64,000 bases of DNA from an uncultured Lachnospiraceae bacterium (GCA_934339365.1 CAKRHW010000003.1:1-64000); one strand, 5' to 3'. Counted from the first letter of the stretch, positions 52,851-61,503 are shown. The notes: generated from the letters alone by a model not told the origin. Program-made: numbers and translations.

Positions 52851-53828
52851 ATGGAAAATATCAGAACAGTAATTAAAGCGACGGGACATTATGTTCCAGA
52901 CAAAATTATCACAAATGATGATTTATCAGAGATTGTAGATACAAATGATGAATGGATTATGCAAAGAACGGGAATACGGGAAAGAAGAATTGCAATAGAT
53001 GAAAATACATCAGATTTAGCAGCGAAGGCTGCAAAGAAGATTTTGCAAAATGCAAATATATCAGCAGAAGAGATTGATTTGATTCTTGTAGCTACAATTT
53101 CAGGAGATTATGCAATGCCATCAACAGCATGTCTGGTACAAAGTAAAATTGGAGCTGTGAATGCAGCAGCTTTTGATATAACAGCAGCATGTTCTGGTTT
53201 TATTTATGCATTAACTACGGCACACAAGTTCGTTCAGTCGCAGATGTATCAGAATGTTCTGGTAATAGGAGCGGAAGTGCTTTCGAAAACAATCGACTGG
53301 TCAGATCGTGGTACCTGTGTTTTGTTTGGAGATGGTGCGGCTGGTGTATTAGTGACAGCCGGAACTTCAGGAGGAGTAATTGCAGAACAGTTAGGTGCGG
53401 ACGGTACCGGAGGAGAGCAGTTAACGGTATCCTATATGCCAAATGCTAACAGATTTAATGGAAAAGAACGGGTTATGCCAAGTAATATGCAGATGGACGG
53501 CAGAGCTATTTTTAAATTTGCAACCAAAACATTATCGAAAAAATTAGAAGAGATTATTGAAAACAGTGGAATGAAAAAAGAAGAGATTGATCATATTGTA
53601 TTACATCAGGCGAATGACCGGATCATTCAGGCTGTTGCAAAAAAAACAGAGATTCCACTTGAAAAATTTTATCGCAACATGTATTATTATGCGAATACAT
53701 CGTCAGCAACAATTCCAATCGCATTAAGTGAAATGAATGAGAAAGGAATGTTACATAAAGGAGATAAGATTCTTATGTCCGGATTTGGTGGAGGATTAAC
53801 CTGGGGTTCACTTATTATTGAATGGTAG
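52851..53828 (+). CDS. fabH: 3-oxoacyl-ACP synthase III
   Basis: Initiates fatty-acid synthesis by condensing an acyl-CoA with malonyl-ACP. The 325-residue protein has NDEWIMQRTGIRERRIA (32-48), the catalytic Cys114 in DITAACSGFIYA, His in LHQANDRIIQA and Asn in YYANTSSATIP. The start at 52851 is chosen because AGAGGAAG is five bases upstream; ATG 52833 has no site. First gene of the fab/acc cluster, driven by a strong promoter. Confidence 0.97.
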   Translation: MENIRTVIKATGHYVPDKIITNDDLSEIVDTNDEWIMQRTGIRERRIAIDENTSDLAAKAAKKILQNANISAEEIDLILVATISGDYAMPSTACLVQSKIGAVNAAAFDITAACSGFIYALTTAHKFVQSQMYQNVLVIGAEVLSKTIDWSDRGTCVLFGDGAAGVLVTAGTSGGVIAEQLGADGTGGEQLTVSYMPNANRFNGKERVMPSNMQMDGRAIFKFATKTLSKKLEEIIENSGMKKEEIDHIVLHQANDRIIQAVAKKTEIPLEKFYRNMYYYANTSSATIPIALSEMNEKGMLHKGDKILMSGFGGGLTWGSLIIEW

Positions 53829-53855
53829 AAAAAGGAGAAAAATTATAAAAAAATC

Positions 53856-53884
53856 TTGTATATATCGAGAACTCGTTATATAAT
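53856..53884 (+). promoter_or_regulatory. acpP promoter with inverted repeat in its spacer
   Basis: TTGTAT (53856-53861), a 17-base spacer and TATAAT (53879-53884). The spacer region holds TATATCGAGAACTCGTTATA (53861-53880), an inverted repeat with one mismatched pair around CGAG-AA-CTCG. A regulator bound there would sit between -35 and -10. Confidence 0.75.
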
Positions 53885-53947
53885 GCCTATGTGAGAATTT
53901 CAGTGTTACACACTATTATTTATTATTTATTTTTAGGAGGAAACAAA

Positions 53948-54169
53948 ATGGTATTCGAGAAGATTCAGGAGATTATTGCAGAGCAGACAGGAAAAGATGC
54001 AAGTGAAATCACAATGGACACAAATGTTAAAGAAGATTTAGATGCTGATTCTTTAGATTTATTCCAGATCATTAATGATATTGAAGATGAATTTGGTGTT
54101 CAGTTTGAAGATGCAGATGCAGTTGTAACAGTAGCAGACGCAGTTAAGTTTGTTGAAGAGCATCAATAA
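53948..54169 (+). CDS. acpP: acyl carrier protein
   Basis: A 73-residue acidic carrier of fatty-acyl chains. The phosphopantetheine serine is Ser35 in DLDADSLDLFQII. The start is ATG 53948 with AGGAGG upstream; the frame is open before it but not coding. It has its own promoter in front and a strong terminator behind, so it can be made as a separate, abundant transcript. Confidence 0.97.
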   Translation: MVFEKIQEIIAEQTGKDASEITMDTNVKEDLDADSLDLFQIINDIEDEFGVQFEDADAVVTVADAVKFVEEHQ

Positions 54170-54182
54170 TAAATACGAGGCA

Positions 54183-54214
54183 AAAAAGCGCCACTACTAC
54201 GGTGGCGCTTTTTG
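54183..54214. terminator. terminator between acpP and fabD
   Basis: AAAAAGCGCCAC (54183-54194) pairs exactly with GTGGCGCTTTTT (54202-54213). It splits the fatty-acid cluster into fabH-acpP and fabD onward. Confidence 0.93.
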
Positions 54215-54227
54215 AAAAGACGAATAC

Positions 54228-54240
54228 TTTGATACTCAAA
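54228..54240. promoter_or_regulatory. FabT-like near-palindrome upstream of fabD
   Basis: TTTGATACTCAAA is a TTTGA-3-TCAAA inverted repeat resembling the FabT operator core known in lactic acid bacteria (TTTGA-N3-TCAAA). It lies right after the acpP terminator, 137 bases before fabD. A close relative is at 52527-52539. Confidence 0.55.
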
Positions 54241-54266
54241 AAATAAACAAAGACAAGCAAAATGTT

Positions 54267-54356
54267 GAATAGCGTCACAAGGATAAGCAGCTATTCTTAA
54301 ATTTAATATATAGAAAACAATGATAGCATAGGATCAGGTTTTTAATCTGGTATCCT
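54267..54356 (+). promoter_or_regulatory. structured leader before fabD
   Basis: Two hairpins: GAATAGC (54267-54273) with GCTATTC (54290-54296), and AGGATCAG (54330-54337) with CTG-GT-ATCCT (54347-54356) with a two-base bulge. No convincing -10/-35 is visible, so how fabD onward is transcribed is unclear. Read-through past the acpP terminator is possible. Confidence 0.35.
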
Positions 54357-54376
54357 GTGATAGAAACGAGGGAAAT

Positions 54377-55321
54377 ATGAAGACGGCATTTTTATTTAGT
54401 GGTCAGGGTGCACAATATCCTGGCATGGGAAAAGAATTATACGACCAGTTTGAGTCAGCAAAAGCTGTATTTGAAGAGGCAAATCAGGCTACCGGGATGT
54501 CAGTTACGGATTTATGCTTTAAGGAGTCAGATGAATTAAATCTTACAGAGTACGCACAGCCGGCAATTCTGACAATGAGTATAGCAGCATGGAAGGTTTT
54601 AGAGGAACATGGAGTACATGCAGATGTCACAGCAGGACTTAGCTTAGGAGAATATTCTGCTTATGTTGCAGCAGGTGCATTAGAATTTTCGGAAGCAGTA
54701 GCACTTGTGCAAAAAAGAGGAAAATATATGGCAGAAGCAGTACCAGCCGGAGAAGGTGCAATGTATGCAATTATTGGATTAGCACAGGATTTAGTGGAAG
54801 AGGCTTGTAAAGAGGCATTAGCAGAAGGATATGTTACACCAGCCAATTATAATGCACCGGGTCAGATTGTAATTGCAGGAGAGACAAAGGCAGCAGAACA
54901 GGCAGCAAAACTTGCAAAAGAGAAAGGTGCAAAACTTGCTGTGAAACTGAACGTATCAGGACCTTTTCATACGAAGTTATTACAACCAGCTTCCGATAAG
55001 CTTGCAAAAGAATTAGAAAAGATTACCGTACATGATTTTAACATTCCAACTTATACGAATTTAACGGCATCTAAGGTGGAAGGAAAAGAAAGCATAAAGG
55101 ATATTTTAACAAAACAGGTTGTAAATCCGGTTCGCTGGGAAGAAATTATCCGCAAGATGCATGAAGAAGATGGAGTGGATACTTTTATTGAAATCGGACC
55201 TGGAAAAGCGCTAAGTGGATTTGTAAAGAGAACCGTAAAAGGCGTAACAATTCTGAATGTTGAGAATATTGCAACATTAAATAAATGTCTTACAACGCTT
55301 GGGGTACAGACAGAAGAGTAA
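54377..55321 (+). CDS. fabD: malonyl-CoA:ACP transacylase
   Basis: Loads malonate onto ACP. The 314-residue protein begins with FLFSGQGAQYPGMGKELY. It has the active-site Ser89 in GLSLGEYSA and the His of SGPFHTKLLQPA (near 197). GAGGGA precedes the ATG. fabG follows 18 bases later. The position between acpP and fabD, where fabK sits in many related clusters, is empty here. Confidence 0.97.
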   Translation: MKTAFLFSGQGAQYPGMGKELYDQFESAKAVFEEANQATGMSVTDLCFKESDELNLTEYAQPAILTMSIAAWKVLEEHGVHADVTAGLSLGEYSAYVAAGALEFSEAVALVQKRGKYMAEAVPAGEGAMYAIIGLAQDLVEEACKEALAEGYVTPANYNAPGQIVIAGETKAAEQAAKLAKEKGAKLAVKLNVSGPFHTKLLQPASDKLAKELEKITVHDFNIPTYTNLTASKVEGKESIKDILTKQVVNPVRWEEIIRKMHEEDGVDTFIEIGPGKALSGFVKRTVKGVTILNVENIATLNKCLTTLGVQTEE

Positions 55322-55339
55322 AGAAGAAAGGATAAAGAT

Positions 55340-56071
55340 ATGACAATTGCGGGAAAGACAGTATTTGTAACAGGTGCGGCAAAAGGAATTGGAAAAGCAG
55401 TAGCATTAGCTTTTGCAAAACAAAAATGCAACATCGTTTTAAATTATAGAAGTAGTGTTTCAGATGAAACGATTGCTGAAATCGAAGCGGAAGGAGTAAA
55501 ATGTCTTCCGATTCAAGGGGATGTTAGTGATTTTAGTAAGGCAGAAGAGATGCTAAATCAGGCCAAAGAGACATTTGGAACAGTTGATATTATTGTAAAT
55601 AATGCAGGAATTACAAAGGATACACTTCTGATGAGAATGACAGAAGAGGATTTTGATCAGGTAATCCGAGTGAATTTAAAAGGTACTTTCAATATGATTA
55701 AACATGGTTCGAAGATTATGTTAAAACAAAAAAGCGGAAGTATTGTGAATTTAAGTTCAGTGGTAGGAATTATGGGAAATGCAGGACAGGCAAACTATGC
55801 TGCATCTAAAGCAGGAATTATTGGTTTGACAAAAACAACTGCAAAGGAACTTGCATCTCGTGGAATTACCTGTAATGCAATTGCACCAGGATATATTGAG
55901 ACAGATATGACAAGTGTTTTAAAAGAAAATGTAAAAGAAGTTATGAAGCAGATGATTCCGCTTAAGACATTTGGAAGTGCGGAAGATGTTGCGAATGCAG
56001 CGGTATTTTTAGCAACTAATCGTTATATTACAGGACAGGTATTAAGCGTAGATGGCGGAATGCATATGTAA
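55340..56071 (+). CDS. fabG: 3-oxoacyl-ACP reductase
   Basis: NADPH-dependent short-chain dehydrogenase reducing ketoacyl-ACP. The 243-residue protein has the cofactor loop TGAAKGIGKAVA (11-22), NNAG (near 85), and the catalytic Ser-Tyr-Lys in NLSSVVGIMGN and NYAASKAGI (near 150). The N-terminus fits the ATG at 55340, preceded by AAAGGA. In the middle of the elongation block fabD-fabG-fabF. Confidence 0.97.
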   Translation: MTIAGKTVFVTGAAKGIGKAVALAFAKQKCNIVLNYRSSVSDETIAEIEAEGVKCLPIQGDVSDFSKAEEMLNQAKETFGTVDIIVNNAGITKDTLLMRMTEEDFDQVIRVNLKGTFNMIKHGSKIMLKQKSGSIVNLSSVVGIMGNAGQANYAASKAGIIGLTKTTAKELASRGITCNAIAPGYIETDMTSVLKENVKEVMKQMIPLKTFGSAEDVANAAVFLATNRYITGQVLSVDGGMHM

Positions 56072-56111
56072 TTATGAAGAATCATAAAAGATAAAGATGA
56101 GGAGAAATTCT

Positions 56112-57353
56112 ATGAATAGAAGAGTAGTTATTACAGGAATGGGTGCAATTACCCCTCTTGGTTGTGATGTAGAATCATATTGGAAAGGCTTAAAAGAAGG
56201 TGTATCTGGTATTGATTTTATTACTAAATTTGATACAGAAGAATTTAAGGTTAAAATTGCCGGCGAAGTAAAAGATTTCGATTATGAGCAGTATGGACCT
56301 AAGAAGGATTTAAAAAGAAACGATTTATTCACAATTTATGCTTTAGCAGCAGCTACACAGGCTATGAATGACAGTGGATTAGATATGGAAAAAGAAGATG
56401 CAAACAAAGTTGGTGTTATGATTGGATCTGGTATTGGTGGACTTGGAACGATTCAGGATAATGTCATTCGTTTGAATGAAAAAGGACCATCTAAGGTTGC
56501 TCCTTTATTTATTCCGATGGCAATTTCTAATATGGCAGCAGGAATGGTAGCTGTTCGATTTGGAGCAAAGGGAATCTGTCAGAATATTGTAACAGCCTGT
56601 GCTTCTGGAAATAACTCAATTGGTGATGCTTATAGAAATATCAGAGAAGGATATTTAGATGCATGTATCGCAGGAGGTGCTGAGGCAAGTGTCACACAGA
56701 TTGGAATTGCAGGATTTACGAATTTAAAAGCTCTTTCTACTGAGCCTGATCCAAAAAAGGCAAGCAGACCATTTGATAAAGAAAGAAATGGATTTGTCAT
56801 GGGTGAAGGTTCCGGAATTTTAATATTAGAAGAATATGAACATGCCATTGCCAGAGGAGCACATATCTATGGAGAAATTGTTGGATATGGTGTTTCCTGC
56901 GACGCATATCATATGACGAGTCCGGATCCAGAAGGAGTCGGTGCTGCAGAAGCTATGAAGATGGCAGTGAAAGAGGCCGGAATTACGGCAGAACAAGTTG
57001 GATATATCAATGCACATGGTACATCAACAGGAGCGAATGACTCTGGTGAGACAAAGGCTATTAAGCTTGCATTTGGAGAACAGGCATATAAAATTCCAGT
57101 TAGTTCAACAAAGTCTATGACCGGACATTTGCTTGGTGCAGCAGGTGCAATTGAAGCAATTGCCTGTGTAAAAGCATTAGAAGAAGGATTTTTACCTCCA
57201 ACCATTAATTATCATACCAAGGATGAGGAATGTGATTTAGATTACATTCCAAACGAAGGAAGAGAATCAGATGCACAGTATGCATTATCGAATTCATTAG
57301 GTTTTGGTGGACACAATGCAGTTTTGTGTTTTAAAAAGTATTTAGGAAAGTAG
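56112..57353 (+). CDS. fabF: 3-oxoacyl-ACP synthase II
   Basis: Chain-elongating condensing enzyme. The 413-residue protein starts NRRVVITGMGAITPLG. It has the active-site Cys in VTACASGNNSIGD (near 163) and the two His in NAHGTSTGAND (near 303) and SMTGHLLGAAGA (near 340). The start is ATG 56112 after GAGGAG; upstream ATG 56097 lacks a site. accB follows 9 bases after the stop. Confidence 0.97.
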   Translation: MNRRVVITGMGAITPLGCDVESYWKGLKEGVSGIDFITKFDTEEFKVKIAGEVKDFDYEQYGPKKDLKRNDLFTIYALAAATQAMNDSGLDMEKEDANKVGVMIGSGIGGLGTIQDNVIRLNEKGPSKVAPLFIPMAISNMAAGMVAVRFGAKGICQNIVTACASGNNSIGDAYRNIREGYLDACIAGGAEASVTQIGIAGFTNLKALSTEPDPKKASRPFDKERNGFVMGEGSGILILEEYEHAIARGAHIYGEIVGYGVSCDAYHMTSPDPEGVGAAEAMKMAVKEAGITAEQVGYINAHGTSTGANDSGETKAIKLAFGEQAYKIPVSSTKSMTGHLLGAAGAIEAIACVKALEEGFLPPTINYHTKDEECDLDYIPNEGRESDAQYALSNSLGFGGHNAVLCFKKYLGK

Positions 57354-57362
57354 GCCGGGAAA

Positions 57363-57827
57363 ATGGATTATAATCAGGTAAAAGAATTAATTAATATAAT
57401 AGAAGGAACAGATTTTACAAGTTTTTCTTTAACAATTGATGGCGTTTCCGTTGCAATGGAAAGAGGTCAAAAATCTGTAACAGCTTCTAAAACAGTAACT
57501 CCTGTTGTCGTACAGGAAACAGCAAATGTAGCAGCTGCTCCGGTTCAGGAAGTAAAGAATGAGCAGGAAGAACAAAAAGAGGAAGAAGTAACAGGAAATT
57601 TTGCAAAATCACCATTGGTAGGAACCTTTTATAAGAGTTCTTCTCCAGATAAACCACCATTTGTAAGTGTCGGTGACACAGTAAAAAAAGGTGATGTTTT
57701 ATGTATTGTGGAAGCAATGAAGTTTATGAATGAAGTGACTTCTGAATATGATGGAACAATTGCCAAGATTTTAGTAAATGATGGTGATATGGTAGAATAT
57801 GGACAACCACTGTTTGTAATTCAGTAA
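57363..57827 (+). CDS. accB: biotin carboxyl carrier protein of acetyl-CoA carboxylase
   Basis: A 154-residue carrier: an N-terminal segment (about 1-35), an Ala/Glu/Val-rich flexible linker (about 40-78) and a C-terminal biotinyl domain. The biotin lysine is Lys120 in EAMKFMNEV; the residue after the Lys is Phe where Met or Leu is usual. The ribosome binding site is weak (GGGAAA). A perfect 13-bp hairpin follows before fabZ. Confidence 0.96.
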   Translation: MDYNQVKELINIIEGTDFTSFSLTIDGVSVAMERGQKSVTASKTVTPVVVQETANVAAAPVQEVKNEQEEQKEEEVTGNFAKSPLVGTFYKSSSPDKPPFVSVGDTVKKGDVLCIVEAMKFMNEVTSEYDGTIAKILVNDGDMVEYGQPLFVIQ

Positions 57828-57842
57828 GAATAAGAAATAAAA

Positions 57843-57870
57843 GGGTCAAAAGAAATTTTTCTTTTGACCC
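57843..57870. promoter_or_regulatory. perfect 13-bp hairpin between accB and fabZ
   Basis: GGGTCAAAAGAAA (57843-57855) pairs exactly with TTTCTTTTGACCC (57858-57870) with almost no loop. On the plus strand no T-run follows, so it is not a classic terminator for the operon. On the minus strand it would be followed by TTTTATTTC. It may be a processing or stability element that sets the accB:downstream ratio. Confidence 0.6.
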
Positions 57871-57904
57871 ATGTATTGTAATAAAATGAGAGTAGGTAAT
57901 AAGA

Positions 57905-58330
57905 ATGAAGTTAGATATTAAGCAGATTATGGATATTCTTCCACATAGAAATCCATTTTTATTAGTAGACCGGGTAGAAGAATTAGTGCCGGGAAAAAGT
58001 ATTGTTGCATATAAGAATGTTACGATGAATGAACCTTTCTTTCAGGGACATTTTCCGGGCGAACCGGTTATGCCAGGTGTATTAATTGTTGAGGCACTTG
58101 CACAGGCAGGATGTATTATTGCACTATCAATTGAAGAAAACAAAGGAAAAATCGGTTACTTTGGTGGAATCAATAATTGCAGATTTAAGCAGGTTGTTCG
58201 CCCTGGTGATGTTCTTCGATTAGAAGTTGAGATGACAAAACTTCGTGGACCAATGGGAATGGGACATGCAGTTGCATATGTTGGTGATAAAGTTGCTTGT
58301 CAGGCAGATATTACATTTGCAATTGGATAA
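57905..58330 (+). CDS. fabZ: 3-hydroxyacyl-ACP dehydratase
   Basis: Dehydrates hydroxyacyl-ACP to enoyl-ACP. The 141-residue hotdog-fold protein has ILPHRNPFLLVDRV (11-24) and the catalytic His/Glu in GHFPGEPVMPGVLIVEALAQ (49-68). It produces the substrate of the missing enoyl-ACP reductase. It lies between accB and accC with a modest ribosome binding site. Confidence 0.97.
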   Translation: MKLDIKQIMDILPHRNPFLLVDRVEELVPGKSIVAYKNVTMNEPFFQGHFPGEPVMPGVLIVEALAQAGCIIALSIEENKGKIGYFGGINNCRFKQVVRPGDVLRLEVEMTKLRGPMGMGHAVAYVGDKVACQADITFAIG

Positions 58331-58402
58331 AGAATAACAAGACTTATAATGACAGAGTTGACAAGGAATGATGCCTGCGGAGTATGCAGGTAACGGAAAG
58401 GC

Positions 58403-59773
58403 ATGGTTAGAAAAATGATTAACAAGGTTTTAATCGCAAATCGTGGTGAGATTGCAGTAAGGATTATTCGTGCCTGCCGCGAAATGGGAATTGCAACAGT
58501 TGCAGTTTATTCGGAGGCAGACCGGGAAGCATTGCATACCCAGCTCGCAGATGAGGCTGTTTGTATTGGACCGGCCAGAGCAGCAGACAGTTATTTGAAT
58601 ATGCAGAATTTACTTTCGGCAGCAGTTTTAACAAAAGCAAACGCAATTCATCCCGGATTTGGATTTTTATCTGAAAATTCAACATTTGCATCTATGTGTG
58701 AACAATGCAATATTAAATTTATTGGTCCTTCTGGGAAAACAATTGATGCAATGGGAAATAAGTCTAATGCAAGAGAAATGATGATTCGGGCAAATGTTCC
58801 TGTTACACCGGGAAGTGACGGAGTGATTCCGGATTTGGATGCAGCATATAAAGAAGCAGACAGAATTGGATATCCTGTTATGGTGAAAGCATCTGCCGGT
58901 GGTGGTGGAAAAGGTATTCGAATTGTACGTAAAAAAGAAGAATTAGCAGAGGCATTTGAATCTGCCAGAAGTGAAACAAAGGCAGCGTTCGGTGATGACT
59001 CTATGTACATGGAAAAATTAATTGAAAATGCAAGACATATCGAAGTACAGATTTTAGCAGATCAATATGGAAATGTTGTTCATTTAGGAGAAAGAGATTG
59101 TTCATTACAGAGAAAAAATCAAAAAGTATTAGAGGAATCTCCTTCTCCGGCATTGGATAAAAAAACACGAAAAGAAATGTGTGAAGCAGCAGTTCGTGCC
59201 GCAAAAATTGCACAGTATGAAGGTGCCGGCACAATAGAATTTTTATATGATAAATCTGGTGCATTTTATTTTATGGAGATGAATACAAGAATTCAGGTAG
59301 AACATCCGATTACAGAGATGGTAACCGGTGTGGATATTGTAAAAGAGCAGATACGAATTGCCAATGGAGAACGTTTGTCACTTCATCAAAGTGATATTGA
59401 ATTCCGCGGACATGCCATTGAATGCCGAATTAATGCAGAACGTCCATATGCTAATTTTGCTCCATGTCCCGGAAAAATAGAGTATTTATTAATGCCTGCC
59501 GGTTGTTTAGGACTCAGAGTAGACAGTGCAGTGTATGCCAATTATGATATTCCACCATTTTATGATTCTATGATTGCAAAAGTAATTACACATGGAGATA
59601 ATCGAATTGAGGCTATTGCAAAAATGAAACGTGCATTACATGAATTTGTAATTGAGGGAATTGATACCAATATTGAATTTCAAGAAGAAATTTTAAACAA
59701 CGAAAAATATATCAAAGGTGAGTTTAACACCACATTTATTGAGAAAGAAATCTTGAAGAAAAGAAATGCTTAG
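58403..59773 (+). CDS. accC: acetyl-CoA carboxylase, biotin carboxylase subunit
   Basis: ATP-grasp enzyme carboxylating the biotin of AccB. The 456-residue protein has KVLIANRGEIAVRIIRACRE (near 8), the Gly-rich loop KASAGGGGKGIRIV (near 159), and FIEMNTRIQVEHP-type sequence read as FMEMNTRIQVEHPITE (near 291). The start is 58403 if CGGA (58394-58397) is used. ATG 58415 in frame gives the more typical N-terminus but has poorer spacing. Confidence 0.95.
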   Translation: MVRKMINKVLIANRGEIAVRIIRACREMGIATVAVYSEADREALHTQLADEAVCIGPARAADSYLNMQNLLSAAVLTKANAIHPGFGFLSENSTFASMCEQCNIKFIGPSGKTIDAMGNKSNAREMMIRANVPVTPGSDGVIPDLDAAYKEADRIGYPVMVKASAGGGGKGIRIVRKKEELAEAFESARSETKAAFGDDSMYMEKLIENARHIEVQILADQYGNVVHLGERDCSLQRKNQKVLEESPSPALDKKTRKEMCEAAVRAAKIAQYEGAGTIEFLYDKSGAFYFMEMNTRIQVEHPITEMVTGVDIVKEQIRIANGERLSLHQSDIEFRGHAIECRINAERPYANFAPCPGKIEYLLMPAGCLGLRVDSAVYANYDIPPFYDSMIAKVITHGDNRIEAIAKMKRALHEFVIEGIDTNIEFQEEILNNEKYIKGEFNTTFIEKEILKKRNA

Positions 59774-59788
59774 TCTGGGGAGGCAATG

Positions 59789-60658
59789 ATGAATTTATTT
59801 AAGAAAAAAACCTATGTTCCCATATCGAAAATTAATAATGAACAGGAAGTTTCAAGTGAGGCTATCGTAGAGCCAAGTATTCCAGATGGAATGTGGATCC
59901 AGTGTAAGTCTTGTAAAGCTACAATTTATAGAGGTGAGCTTGATGAATTTCAGATTTGTCCAAGATGTGGTTACCATTTTAGACTTGGTTATAAGGAGAG
60001 AATAGCCATTACATGTGATGCCGAATCTTTTCAGGAAATAAATCGTGAGATGGTTTCTGCCAATCCGATGGAGTATCCAGATTATGATAAGGTCTTAATG
60101 AAAGCAAGACGCAAGTCTGATACCAAGGAAGGCGTTGTGACAGGAACATGTACAATAGAAGGAGAGAGATGTGTTCTTGCCATTATGGATTCGAACTTTA
60201 TGATGGGCAGTATGGGATCTGTTGTAGGTGAAAAAATTACGAGAGCAATTGAACTTGCGTTGAAAGAAAAGCTGCCGGTGATTATTTATACAACATCGGG
60301 TGGTGCAAGAATGCAGGAGGGAATTATCTCTCTGATGCAGATGGCGAAGGTATCGGCTGCATTAAGTAAGTTTGATGAAGCAGGTGGTCTTTATATTACA
60401 GTTCTAACAGATCCGACATATGGTGGAGTTACAGCAAGTTTTGCCATGTTAGGAGACATTATTTTGTCAGAACCAAAAGCAATGATAGGATTCGCTGGAC
60501 AACGTGTGATTCGGGATACCATTAAAGAAGAATTACCGGAAGGATTTCAGACAGCTGAATTTCAACTAGAACATGGTTTTGTCGATAAGATTGTAGAACG
60601 AAAAGAATTGAAAAAGACATTAGGAAAAATTCTGAAGATGCATGGAGGTGAGAAGTAA
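59789..60658 (+). CDS. accD: acetyl-CoA carboxylase, carboxyltransferase beta subunit
   Basis: Transfers the carboxyl group to acetyl-CoA with AccA. The 289-residue protein has the zinc ribbon CKSCKATIYRGEL...CPRCGYHFRL (first Cys near 39), then the crotonase-like core with GSMGSVVGEKITRAIE (near 135) and TTSGGARMQEGIISLMQM (near 165). GGGGAGG precedes the start; ATG 59786 one codon earlier is also possible. The stop TAATG overlaps the accA start by one base. Confidence 0.96.
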   Translation: MNLFKKKTYVPISKINNEQEVSSEAIVEPSIPDGMWIQCKSCKATIYRGELDEFQICPRCGYHFRLGYKERIAITCDAESFQEINREMVSANPMEYPDYDKVLMKARRKSDTKEGVVTGTCTIEGERCVLAIMDSNFMMGSMGSVVGEKITRAIELALKEKLPVIIYTTSGGARMQEGIISLMQMAKVSAALSKFDEAGGLYITVLTDPTYGGVTASFAMLGDIILSEPKAMIGFAGQRVIRDTIKEELPEGFQTAEFQLEHGFVDKIVERKELKKTLGKILKMHGGEK

Positions 60659-61464
60659 TGCCAACAGCAATGGAAATTGTGAAAGAAGCAAGAAAAATTA
60701 CACGACCTACGTCAAGAGAATTTATTGAATATATTTTTGATGATTTTATAGAGTTACATGGGGATCGTCAGTTTCGTGATGATGGGGCGATTGTTGGTGG
60801 AATTGCCACATTAAATGGGAAAACGGTAACTGTAATAGGAATACAAAAAGGAAAAAATCTTGATGAGAATCTAACATGTAACTTTGGAGCTCCCAGTCCG
60901 GAAGGCTATCGGAAAGCTTTGCGTCTGATGAAACAGGCTGAAAAATTTCATCGTCCGGTGATTACTTTTGTGAATACAGCAGGTGCTTATTGCGGAATTG
61001 GTGCAGAACAGCGTGGCCAGGGAGAAGCAATTGCCAAAAATCTGATGGAAATGGCTGGATTGAAGACACCGATTATTAGTATTGTAATTGGAGAAGGTGG
61101 AAGTGGCGGTGCATTGGCATTAGCAGTTGCAGATCGTGTATGGATGTTAGAAAATACTATGTATGCGGTACTTTCTCCGGAAGGTTTTGCAAGTATTTTA
61201 TGGAAAGATGTAAGTCGTGTGGAAGAGGCAGCTGAATTAATGAAAATTACAGCAAAAGATCTCCTTGAAAAAGAAGTAATTGAAAAGATTATTACAGAAT
61301 CTCATCTTGGAATTGCAGAAGATCCGGAATATTCTATGGACCAGATTAAGGAAAGTCTTGTACAGGAATTAGCTCAATTAAAAAGTAAGAAGATAGATGA
61401 GTTATTAGAAGAACGGTATCAGAGATTTCGTAAATTCACTTATTATCAGATGGAAGAAAAATAA
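60658..61464 (+). CDS. accA: acetyl-CoA carboxylase, carboxyltransferase alpha subunit
   Basis: Partner of AccD. The 268-residue protein has ELHGDRQFRDDGAIVGGIA (near 34), GAPSPEGYRKALRLMKQAEK, TPIISIVIGEGGSGGALALA (near 137) and MYAVLSPEGFASILWKD. It is shorter at the N-terminus than the E. coli protein, as in other Clostridia. One-base overlap with accD indicates coupled translation and a 1:1 ratio. Last gene of the cluster. Confidence 0.96.
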   Translation: MPTAMEIVKEARKITRPTSREFIEYIFDDFIELHGDRQFRDDGAIVGGIATLNGKTVTVIGIQKGKNLDENLTCNFGAPSPEGYRKALRLMKQAEKFHRPVITFVNTAGAYCGIGAEQRGQGEAIAKNLMEMAGLKTPIISIVIGEGGSGGALALAVADRVWMLENTMYAVLSPEGFASILWKDVSRVEEAAELMKITAKDLLEKEVIEKIITESHLGIAEDPEYSMDQIKESLVQELAQLKSKKIDELLEERYQRFRKFTYYQMEEK

Positions 61465-61473
61465 ATGGTAGTA

Positions 61474-61503
61474 AAAATAGAGTGCAGATAGCACTCTATT
61501 TTT
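61474..61503. terminator. bidirectional terminator after accA
   Basis: AAAATAGAGTGC (61474-61485) pairs with GCACTCTATTTT (61491-61502). T-runs on both strands; shared with the convergent response-regulator gene, whose stop codon overlaps it. Confidence 0.9.

Noticed and set aside
58353..58385. TTGACA upstream of accC as an internal promoter
   Set aside because: No acceptable -10 at 16-18 bases; TATGCA is 19 bases away.
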